This document shows positions 1 through 6,461 of a stretch of DNA of 8,318 nt, in pieces (position 1 is the first letter of the stretch; each line of letters starts with the position of its first letter). A program made the position numbers and the translations under genes. The notes beneath the pieces are model-generated. The model saw nothing but the letters and a program-made list of their open reading frames with translations. It did not search any database and had not been told where the DNA came from. Source of the DNA: an uncultured Muribaculaceae bacterium (GTDB lineage Bacteria; Bacteroidota; Bacteroidia; Bacteroidales; Muribaculaceae); assembly GCA_910586175.1 (NCBI GenBank), contig CAJUIJ010000107.1:1-8318 (forward strand). Reading direction: 5' to 3'.

Positions 1-23
1 ATCAAAGTTAGCCTCGACGCAGT

Positions 24-47
24 GGACGCGCATAAGCGCGTCCCTAC
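24..47 (-). repeat. REP-like palindrome with GTAG head, left copy (inverted)
   Basis: Bases 24-31 (ggacgcgc) are the exact reverse complement of 36-43 (gcgcgtcc), giving an 8-bp perfect stem with an ATAA loop. It is followed by CTAC at 44-47, which reads GTAG on the - strand. Read on the - strand this is GTAG followed by a hairpin, the layout of REP sequences mobilised by RAYT transposases (family knowledge). It matches the right copy at 85-108 in 23 of 24 bases after reverse complementing; the only difference lies in the loop. No RAYT gene is in the window. It could also serve as a transcription barrier, but it has no T-tract. Confidence 0.7.
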
Positions 48-84
48 AACAATTTGATTTTCATTTGGATGTGTAGCTTCGAAA

Positions 85-108
85 GTAGGGACGCGCTTTT
101 GCGCGTCC
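85..108 (+). repeat. REP-like palindrome with GTAG head, right copy
   Basis: GTAG at 85-88 sits directly against an 8-bp perfect stem, 89-96 (ggacgcgc) with 101-108 (gcgcgtcc), closed by a TTTT loop. It faces the left copy head to head across a 37-base spacer (48-84), which makes a BIME-like pair. The stems are all G/C/A/T-matched and much more GC-rich than the surrounding leader, so the element stands out from its context. The GTAG foot plus hairpin is the known recognition layout for REP-associated tyrosine transposases. Membership of such a family is inferred from structure alone. Confidence 0.7.
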
Positions 109-199
109 AATGAGGTGAAGGCAATGTCTCAACTCTAATTTAGCGACATTCTTTTTAATTTTTAATTAAGACCCCAAAGACCTTAAAACTCAATAATAT
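109..199 (+). promoter_or_regulatory. AT-rich leader of the GH2 gene
   Basis: This stretch must hold the leader, and perhaps the promoter, of the GH2 gene. It is AT-rich at 151-170 and again at 190-199 just before the ATG, as is usual for Bacteroidetes starts that lack a Shine-Dalgarno motif. A Bacteroides-type -7 box (TAnnTTTG) is not convincingly present: the nearest match, at 136-143, has one mismatch and no TTTG box at a fitting distance upstream. Bases 177-185 (aagacctta) match, in 8 of 9 positions, the reverse complement of the nonamer repeated after the GH2 stop codon. Confidence 0.3.
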
Positions 200-2695
200 A
201 TGACAAAGAAAATAACCTTAATGGCATTGGCAGCATTAGCGGCAGTGCCGCTAAGCGCACGCCACACCGAGACGCTCAACGGCATATGGCGCTTCGCAGA
301 AGTAGACTCCACCGGACATCAGAGCGCCTGGCAAAATGTCAGGGTGCCCCACGACTGGGCTATCCACAAACCATTCTCACGCGACAATGACCTGCAGCGC
401 GTAGCTGTGGAACAGAATGGTGAAACAGAGAAAACCGAGAAGACCGGCCGCACAGGCGGCCTCCCCTATATGGGCAGAGGCGTGTATACCACCGACTTCG
501 AAGTGGCCGACACCGCCGGCCAAGTGTTCTCGCTCATTTTCGATGGAGCCATGAGCAACCCACACGTGGAAGTGAATGGGAAAAAAGTGGGACACTGGGC
601 CTACGGCTACAACAGCTTTCACCTCGATCTCGCGCCGGGGGTAATACGCCCCGGACTCAACACCGTGACCGTAAGCCTCGAGAACAAGCCGGAATCATCA
701 CGCTGGTATCCCGGCGCCGGACTCTACCGCAACGTGCACCTCCTCTCCACCTCCAAGATACACATACCGGTGTGGGGCACATACGTCACCACCCCCGACG
801 TGAGCGCCACCGAGGCATCGGTGAAACTCGAGATGAAAATAGATGGTGCCAACAAGGGTGAGGCCGTGCGTGTCAACACCGAGATAATCTCACCGCAAGG
901 CAAGGTAGTGGCCACCAACGATGTGCTCTACCACTCACATGGCCAGCCATTCACACAGAACTTCCTCGTGGAGCATCCCGACCTGTGGGACACCGAGAAC
1001 CCCGCGCTCTATACCGCACGCACCGTGCTGAGCGTGGATGGCAAGGAAGTGGACCGCTACGATACCCGCTTCGGCATCCGCAAGATAGAATATATACCGG
1101 AGCGTGGCTTCTTCCTTAACGGTAAGCGCACGATGTTCAAGGGAGTCTGCAACCATCACGACCTCGGTCCGCTCGGAGCGGCAGTCAACACCGCCGCACT
1201 CCGCCACCAGATAGAACTGCTCAAAGAGATGGGGGCCAACGCCATACGCACCTCGCACAATATGCCCGCGCCGGAACTCGTGGCACTCTGCGACGAGATG
1301 GGTATGATGATGATGATAGAACCGTTCGACGACTGGGGCTTCCGACCTAAGAGCAAGAATGGCTACGGCTCAATATTCAAGCAATGGGCCGAGAAGGATA
1401 TGGTCAACATGCTGCACCAATACCGCAACTCCCCCTCCGTGGTGATGTGGAGCATCGGCAACGAGGTGCCCTCACAGTGGGGACCTGACGGCATATCCGA
1501 ACTTGAGATGCTTCAAGGCATCTGCCATCGCGAAGACCCGACCCGACCCGTGACCTGCGGCATGGACCAGATAAGCTCCGTGCTCGACAACGGCTTCGCT
1601 GCTGCCCTCGACATCCCCGGCTTCAACTACAAGCCTATGTTCTACAAGCGTGCATATGAAGTGTTGCCGCAAAAGCTGGTGCTCGGCACTGAGACAGCCT
1701 CCACAGTGTCGTCGCGCGGAGTATACATGTTCCCGCTCGACCTCAAGGCCCCCGGCATGCACGACAACAACCAGAGTTCCTCTTACGACACCGAATATTG
1801 CTGGTGGAGCAACATACCTGAACTCGACTTCCAGGCCGATGAGGACTGGCCTTGGTTTATCGGACAATTCGTATGGACCGGCTTCGACTATCTCGGAGAG
1901 CCAACACCATACGACACCGACGCATGGCCAAGCCACAGCAGCCTTTTCGGCATAATAGACCTCGCATCGCTCCCCAAGGACCGCTATTGGCTTTACCGCT
2001 CGCAATGGAACACCACCTCACCCACCCTCCACATCCTGCCCCACTGGACATGGCCCGGACGTGAAGGCCAGACCACACCCGTGATGGTCTATACCTCATA
2101 TCCGGCGGCCGAACTTTTCGTGAACGGCAAATCGATGGGCATAAAGAGAAAGAACCCCGGTATCAAGGCCGAGAGTGTGGCCGACGACGTGAAGAACTAC
2201 GACGACATATCCGCCACCAAGATGGAGGCCTCGCGCCGTGCATTAGACCGCTACAGGCTCATATGGGATGACGTGGTATACGAACCCGGCACAGTCAAGG
2301 TGGTGGGCATAGACGCCAACGGCAACCGTGGCGAAGAGGCAGAAGTTGTGACTGCCGGCAAGCCCACACACATAGTGCTCTCAGCCAACCAAAAGAGCAT
2401 AAAGGCAGACGGCAATGACCTGGTGTATGTGACAGTGCAGGTGGCCGACAAGAATGGCAATATCGTTCCGACCGACAACCGACTTGTGAAATTCAAGGTG
2501 AGCGGAGCGGCAGAATTTCTCGCCACAGCCAACGGTGACCCAACTTGCCTGCTGCCGATGGATGCACCGGCGATGAACCTCTTCTCAGGGGCAGCGACCT
2601 GCATCTTGAGGGCATCGAAGACACCCGGCACAGCTAAGCTGACCGTAAGCGCCCCGGGTGTGAAATCTGCCACCATCGATATTCAAGTGAAATAA
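200..2695 (+). CDS. Secreted glycoside hydrolase family 2 (beta-galactosidase type)
   Basis: This 831-residue protein is predicted to remove terminal beta-linked sugars, most likely beta-galactosides, outside the cytoplasm. Residues 1-20 form a Sec signal peptide (KK, then a hydrophobic Ala/Leu stretch, LSA before Arg21). The order is GH2 sugar-binding domain (about 25-185), Ig-like domain (about 190-295) and TIM barrel (about 300-600). A DUF4982-like domain (about 612-715) and a C-terminal Ig-like GH2 domain (about 720-831) follow. The acid/base is Glu422 in WSIGNEVP and the nucleophile is Glu498 in VLGTETAS; RTSHN (350-354) and NHHDLG (318-323) are typical active-site segments. The ATG directly precedes the signal peptide. 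Exact substrate cannot be read; beta-glucuronidase and beta-mannosidase are less likely alternatives. The gene stands alone, convergent with secA, with no SusC/D neighbours. An (ATG)4 run at 1304-1315 encodes Met369-372 in a barrel strand. Confidence 0.92.
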   Translation: MTKKITLMALAALAAVPLSARHTETLNGIWRFAEVDSTGHQSAWQNVRVPHDWAIHKPFSRDNDLQRVAVEQNGETEKTEKTGRTGGLPYMGRGVYTTDFEVADTAGQVFSLIFDGAMSNPHVEVNGKKVGHWAYGYNSFHLDLAPGVIRPGLNTVTVSLENKPESSRWYPGAGLYRNVHLLSTSKIHIPVWGTYVTTPDVSATEASVKLEMKIDGANKGEAVRVNTEIISPQGKVVATNDVLYHSHGQPFTQNFLVEHPDLWDTENPALYTARTVLSVDGKEVDRYDTRFGIRKIEYIPERGFFLNGKRTMFKGVCNHHDLGPLGAAVNTAALRHQIELLKEMGANAIRTSHNMPAPELVALCDEMGMMMMIEPFDDWGFRPKSKNGYGSIFKQWAEKDMVNMLHQYRNSPSVVMWSIGNEVPSQWGPDGISELEMLQGICHREDPTRPVTCGMDQISSVLDNGFAAALDIPGFNYKPMFYKRAYEVLPQKLVLGTETASTVSSRGVYMFPLDLKAPGMHDNNQSSSYDTEYCWWSNIPELDFQADEDWPWFIGQFVWTGFDYLGEPTPYDTDAWPSHSSLFGIIDLASLPKDRYWLYRSQWNTTSPTLHILPHWTWPGREGQTTPVMVYTSYPAAELFVNGKSMGIKRKNPGIKAESVADDVKNYDDISATKMEASRRALDRYRLIWDDVVYEPGTVKVVGIDANGNRGEEAEVVTAGKPTHIVLSANQKSIKADGNDLVYVTVQVADKNGNIVPTDNRLVKFKVSGAAEFLATANGDPTCLLPMDAPAMNLFSGAATCILRASKTPGTAKLTVSAPGVKSATIDIQVK

Positions 2696-2754
2696 AGTCC
2701 TTAAAGTCCTTAAAGTCCTTAAAGTCCTTAAAGTCCTTAAGGTCCTTAAGGTCT
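2693..2754 (+). repeat. 9-bp tandem array beginning at the GH2 stop codon
   Basis: The unit taaagtcct occurs five times exactly (from 2693, 2702, 2711, 2720 and 2729), then once as taaggtcct (2738) and as a last partial taaggtct (2747-2754). The TAA of the first unit is the GH2 stop codon. Because the period is a multiple of three, each later unit puts another TAA, or TAA-G, in the same frame. The array would lie in the 3' untranslated region of the GH2 mRNA, just upstream of the terminator. The last units contain the self-complementary octamer CCTTAAGG twice (2735-2742, 2744-2751). Confidence 0.95.
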
Positions 2755-2792
2755 AAAAAAAAGCGGTGCAACTTGGTTGCACCGCTTTTTTT
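2755..2792. terminator. Bidirectional intrinsic terminator
   Basis: A 10-bp perfect stem (gcggtgcaac 2763-2772 with gttgcaccgc 2776-2785) closes a TTG loop. It is flanked by eight A on the left (2755-2762) and seven T on the right (2786-2792). Read on either strand it is a GC-rich hairpin followed by a U-tract. It therefore can end transcription of the GH2 gene from the left and of secA from the right. The A and T tracts can also extend the stem. Confidence 0.95.
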
Positions 2793-2799
2793 GGTCATC

Positions 2800-2863
2800 A
2801 TGACATTATGTCAAAATGACATTATGTCAAAATGACATTATGTCATGATGACATTATGTCATG
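2800..2863. repeat. Four tandem 16-bp units carrying a perfect palindrome
   Basis: TGACATTATGTCA (palindromic around a central T) occurs at 2801, 2817, 2833 and 2849 with no mismatch and an exact 16-base period. The three-base spacers are AAA, AAA and TGA, so the full units are two of ATGACATTATGTCAAA and two ending in TG. A fragment, TGACGTTAT (2862-2870), runs into the secA stop codon. On the secA side the array lies between stop codon and terminator, so it would be in the secA mRNA. Neighbouring half-sites can also pair as 6-bp hairpins with three-base loops (2808-2822, 2824-2838, 2840-2854). Function is not known to me; operator sites or RNA hairpins are both possible. Confidence 0.93.
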
Positions 2864-2871
2864 ACGTTATT

Positions 2872-5800
2872 TTACTGGTTTTTGCCGCAGCAGTTTTTAT
2901 ATTTCTTTCCGCTTCCGCAAGGACATGGGTCATTGCGGCCGATTTTCGGGCCTGCCTTGGCGGGAGCTGCCTTGCGGGGAGCCGAGGCTGCACGGCCCGC
3001 ATTCTGGGCTGCGAGACGCTGAGCGGCCTCTCCCTCATAGGTTTCGTGGGTAGTGCTGTAATTCGCATAAGGGTTGGGCATAGCGCGTCCGGCACCATGT
3101 GTTATGCTTGCATTGCGCGGGGCGGCATATGCTGCCGCACGCTTACGTTGCTCCTCCTGCTCTGCAAGCTGCTGCTGACGAGCCTGCTCAGCCGCCTTTG
3201 CCTCCTCATAGTCAGGCACCGCCAGACGACCGCGCATAAGCGTGGACACAGACTTCGAATTCATCTCCCAGAGCATCTTCTTCCAAAGCTCGAAAGCCTC
3301 GATCTTATATATCACCAGCGGGTCTTTCTGCTCGTAAGTGGCATTCTGCACATTGCGGCGCAATTCATCCATCTCACGCAACTGCTCCTGCCAGCAAGAG
3401 TCGATGCTCGAAAGAAGCACAGCCTTCTCCCACGACTTGGCGAGGGGCTTGCAACCGTCGTTGTAGCACTGCTCTATATCGGCACGGATATTGAACATGC
3501 GTCGGCCATCGGTCATAGGCACACCCACAGGGCCGCGTGCACCGCGCTCCTCCACAAATTCCTTGATATAAGGATATGCACCCTGGGCAAGTTTCTCCTT
3601 CTTGCGGGCCATATTCTCCATGGCTGCCTCGGCGAGACGGTCGGCAATCTCCTCCTTCTCGAGCTTGGCAAACTCCTCAGCAGTGAAGGGCACCTCTATT
3701 GCGAACGTGCGGTTCACCTCCTCGGAGAACTCGTTGAAATCAGCATTGGCATTAGATGCGAGGTCAGAAGCGAGTTCGTAGACCATGTTGGCAATATCGA
3801 CACCGATACGCTCACCCTTCAGCGCATTCTGACGGCGTGAATAGACACCGTTACGCTGGGCATTCATGACATCATCATACTCCACGAGGCGCTTACGTAT
3901 GCCGAAGTTATTCTCCTCCACGCGCTTCTGTGCATTCTCGATACTCTTGGTGACCATCGGGTTCTCGAGCATCTCACCCTCCTTGAAGCCGAGGCGGTCG
4001 AGCATCTTCACAACGCGTTCGTTGGCGAAGAGGCGCATCACCTGGTCTTCAAACGATACGAAGAACACGGAGCTGCCCGGGTCACCCTGACGGCCGGCAC
4101 GACCACGCAACTGGCGGTCCACACGGCGGCTTTCATGACGCTCAGTACCGATGATGGCGAGACCACCGGCTGCCTTGACCTCGGGCGAGAGCTTGATGTC
4201 GGTGCCTCGACCGGCCATGTTGGTGGCGATGGTCACTGTGCCTGTCTGGCCGGCGCGTGCCACGATGTCAGCCTCCTGCTGGTGCAACTTGGCGTTGAGC
4301 ACCTGATGCTCTATCTTGCGAAGCTTAAGCATCTTGGAGAGGAGTTCGGAAATCTCGACCGAAGTGGTACCCACGAGCACCGGACGACCGGCCTTCACCA
4401 TATCCTCCACTTCCTGAATCACGGCGGCATACTTCTCCTTCTTCGTGCGGTACACGCGGTCGTTCATGTCGTCGCGAATTACCGGACGGTTGGTAGGAAT
4501 CTCGATAACATCGAGCTTGTAGATATCATAGAACTCTCCCGCTTCGGTCATAGCCGTACCGGTCATACCGGCCAACTTACGATACATGCGGAAATAATTC
4601 TGGAGCGTGATAGTGGCATAAGTCTGGGTGGCAGCCTCAACCTTCACACCCTCCTTGGCCTCGATGGCCTGGTGCAGACCATCGCTATAGCGGCGACCCT
4701 CCATGATACGGCCGGTCTGCTCATCCACAATCTTAATCTTATTGTCGTCGATCACATACTCCACATCCTTGTCGAAAAGCGTATACGCCTTCAGCAGCTG
4801 GTTCACAGTGTGCAGACGCTCAGCCTTGATGGAGTAGTTCTGGAGCAAGTTGTCCTTGGTCTCCTGCTTCTGCTCGGGAGTCAGCTCCTCATTTTCGACA
4901 GCCGAGAGCTGGGCTGCTATGTCGGGCATGATGAAGAAGTCAGGGTCGGACGTGGTGCCGGTGAGCACCTCTATACCCTTGTCGGTAAGCTCGATGCTAT
5001 GGTTTTTCTCATCAATGACGAAATAAAGAGGCTCCACAGCCTTCGGCATCTCACGGTTGTTATCCTGCATATACTTGGCCTCCACCTTGAGCATCAACGG
5101 CTTGATACCCTCTTCGCTGAGATAGCGGATAAGCGGGCCATGCTTGGGGAGAGCCTTGTAGACGCGGAATAGCGCGAGGCCACCCTCCTCGGTGTTGCCG
5201 GCGGCAATCTTCTCCTTCGCCTCGAGCAGAAGCTGCTGGGCGAGCTTACGCTGCGCGTTTACCACCTTCTCCACATTGGGTTTGAACTCATTGAACATCT
5301 GGTCGTCACCCTTGGGCACAGGGCCTGAGATGATGAGCGGTGTGCGGGCATCGTCGATAAGCACGGAGTCCACCTCGTCGACAATTGCATAATAATGCAC
5401 GTCGCGCTGCACGAGATCAGACTCCTGCGTAGCCATATTGTCGCGCAGGTAGTCGAAGCCGAACTCATTGTTGGTTCCGAAAGTGATATCGCCCGCATAA
5501 GCCTGGCGGCGGTCTTCACTGTTGGGCTCGGTCTTGTCGATGCAGGCCACAGACAGGCCGTGGAACATATAAAGCGGACCCATCCACTCCGAGTCACGCT
5601 TGGCGAGGTAATCATTGACAGTCACCACATGCACACCCTCGCCCGTAAGGGCATTGAGGAATACAGGGAGAGTAGCCACAAGGGTCTTACCCTCACCAGT
5701 GGCCATCTCGGCAATGTTGTTGGTCACCTTATCGCCGTTCATCACGCCATGGAGCACCATACCTCCGATGAGCTGCACATCATAGTGCTGCATATCCCAC

Positions 5801-6300
5801 TTCAGCAGGTTGCCACCGGCTACCCACTCATTCTTATATATGGCCTTGTCGCCCTCGATACTCACAAAATCGCGGCCTTCGCCGGCGAGCTTGCGGTCAA
5901 AATCGGAAGCAGTCACCTCTATTGTGGGGTTATCCTTGAAACGGCGAGCAGTCTCCTTGACAACGGCAAACACCTCAGGGAGGTTCTTGTCGAGGTCGCG
6001 TGCATACTGCTTGAACATCTCCTCGCGGAGATCATCTATTTTCTTCCAGAGGGGTTCACGCTCATCATACTCGAGGGTCTCGATTTGGGCGCGAATGTCG
6101 GCCATCTGCTTCTTATATTCGGCAGCATTGCCGCGCACTTCATCGCGGATACGGTCTATGCGGGCACGGAGTTCATCGTTAGAGTCGTTCTGTAGCTGCT
6201 CTGTGATGGGGTTTATCTCGTTTTTGAGGCGATTCCAGAGGGGGCGCACCGCGCGCTCCGACTGATTGCCAAAGATTTTCTTAAGTATATTATTGAACAT
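2872..6300 (-). CDS. secA: Preprotein translocase ATPase SecA
   Basis: SecA is the cytoplasmic motor that pushes unfolded preproteins through SecYEG using ATP. The 1142-residue protein has Walker A (MATGEGKT, 199-206), the DEVD Walker B box (308-311), LAGMTGTA (576-583), TNMAGRGTDI (693-702) and RGRAGRQGDPG (732-742). A C-terminal zinc knuckle ligates through Cys1126, 1128, 1137 and 1138. It is longer than the roughly 900-residue E. coli protein because of two insertions before Walker A: a charged, probably coiled-coil segment (about 55-100) and a second one (about 122-170). There is also extra sequence in the preprotein-binding region and a long Ala/Gln-rich linker (about 1032-1118). Such extensions are typical of Bacteroidetes SecA. 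The ATG is followed by the usual N-terminal helix. It lies 161 bases after a gene on the same strand and ends at the shared terminator. Confidence 0.98.
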   Translation of the reverse strand: MFNNILKKIFGNQSERAVRPLWNRLKNEINPITEQLQNDSNDELRARIDRIRDEVRGNAAEYKKQMADIRAQIETLEYDEREPLWKKIDDLREEMFKQYARDLDKNLPEVFAVVKETARRFKDNPTIEVTASDFDRKLAGEGRDFVSIEGDKAIYKNEWVAGGNLLKWDMQHYDVQLIGGMVLHGVMNGDKVTNNIAEMATGEGKTLVATLPVFLNALTGEGVHVVTVNDYLAKRDSEWMGPLYMFHGLSVACIDKTEPNSEDRRQAYAGDITFGTNNEFGFDYLRDNMATQESDLVQRDVHYYAIVDEVDSVLIDDARTPLIISGPVPKGDDQMFNEFKPNVEKVVNAQRKLAQQLLLEAKEKIAAGNTEEGGLALFRVYKALPKHGPLIRYLSEEGIKPLMLKVEAKYMQDNNREMPKAVEPLYFVIDEKNHSIELTDKGIEVLTGTTSDPDFFIMPDIAAQLSAVENEELTPEQKQETKDNLLQNYSIKAERLHTVNQLLKAYTLFDKDVEYVIDDNKIKIVDEQTGRIMEGRRYSDGLHQAIEAKEGVKVEAATQTYATITLQNYFRMYRKLAGMTGTAMTEAGEFYDIYKLDVIEIPTNRPVIRDDMNDRVYRTKKEKYAAVIQEVEDMVKAGRPVLVGTTSVEISELLSKMLKLRKIEHQVLNAKLHQQEADIVARAGQTGTVTIATNMAGRGTDIKLSPEVKAAGGLAIIGTERHESRRVDRQLRGRAGRQGDPGSSVFFVSFEDQVMRLFANERVVKMLDRLGFKEGEMLENPMVTKSIENAQKRVEENNFGIRKRLVEYDDVMNAQRNGVYSRRQNALKGERIGVDIANMVYELASDLASNANADFNEFSEEVNRTFAIEVPFTAEEFAKLEKEEIADRLAEAAMENMARKKEKLAQGAYPYIKEFVEERGARGPVGVPMTDGRRMFNIRADIEQCYNDGCKPLAKSWEKAVLLSSIDSCWQEQLREMDELRRNVQNATYEQKDPLVIYKIEAFELWKKMLWEMNSKSVSTLMRGRLAVPDYEEAKAAEQARQQQLAEQEEQRKRAAAYAAPRNASITHGAGRAMPNPYANYSTTHETYEGEAAQRLAAQNAGRAASAPRKAAPAKAGPKIGRNDPCPCGSGKKYKNCCGKNQ

Positions 6301-6310
6301 CAGTTTTTTA

Positions 6311-6345
6311 GTTTTAGTTAGTTTTAGTTAGCTTTAGTTAGCTTT
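6311..6345. repeat. 10-bp tandem repeat in the secA leader
   Basis: On the + strand the unit gttttagtta occurs twice exactly (6311, 6321), then as gctttagtta (6331) and a partial gcttt (6341-6345); 6301-6310 is a more worn copy. Read in the secA direction this gives units such as taactaaaac immediately before the ATG, so it forms an A-rich, G-poor 5' leader. That suits Bacteroidetes translation initiation, which does not use a Shine-Dalgarno motif. Whether the repeat matters beyond being unstructured is not visible. Confidence 0.85.
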
Positions 6346-6461
6346 GATAGGGCCAATAGGGCTAATAGGGCTAATAAGTTCTATTAGGCCTATTAGGCTT
6401 ATTCGACCTATTAGGCTTAATAGGCTTATTAGGCCTATTCGACTTATTCGGCCTATCCGGC
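6345..6461. repeat. Degenerate 9-bp tandem array between the phosphatase-like gene and secA
   Basis: Thirteen successive nonamers run without a gap, for example ctattaggc at 6381, 6390 and 6408 and variants ttattcgac, ttattaggc, ctattcgac and ctatccggc. The first four units (6345-6380) have the opposite sense, such as taatagggc, so the array flips near 6377-6381. The flip makes a 15-position stem, 6362-6376 with 6382-6396, with a single G-G mismatch and a five-base loop. A smaller hairpin is 6407-6413 with 6418-6424. In the - strand phase of the upstream gene, units read like GCC-TAA-TAG or GCC-GAA-TAA, so stop codons recur. There is no T-tract to suggest termination, so read-through into secA is plausible. 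Confidence 0.9.

Noticed and set aside
53..81. Bacteroides promoter (TTTG at 53-56, TAGCTTCG at 74-81)
   Set aside because: The -7 box has one mismatch, the spacing is shorter than usual, and it lies inside the spacer of the REP-like pair, more than 110 bases from the start codon.
419..460. Low-complexity Glu/Lys/Thr stretch (GETEKTEKTGRTGG) in the GH2 protein as an inserted repeat
   Set aside because: A similar charged stretch leading to GRTGGLPY is, as I recall, usual in this GH2 subgroup, so it is not a local expansion.
1304..1315. (ATG)4 microsatellite as a phase-variable site
   Set aside because: It is a trinucleotide run of only four units, so slippage would change Met number without shifting frame, and the position is a normal hydrophobic barrel strand.
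2800..2863. CRISPR array or plasmid-type iterons
   Set aside because: Units are 16 bp with three-base spacers, far too short for CRISPR, and there is no cas or replication initiator gene nearby.
2845..3840. 331-codon + strand open frame covering the secA 3' end
   Set aside because: It is antisense to a certain secA and overlaps the palindrome array at its start. Its Leu/Cys/His/Arg-rich composition is the shadow of secA codons, and no domain is visible.
4135..5172. 345-codon + strand open frame inside secA
   Set aside because: It is antisense to the SecA motor domains, with Leu/His/Val-rich composition typical of a complementary-strand shadow. The same holds for the + frame at 5395-6195.
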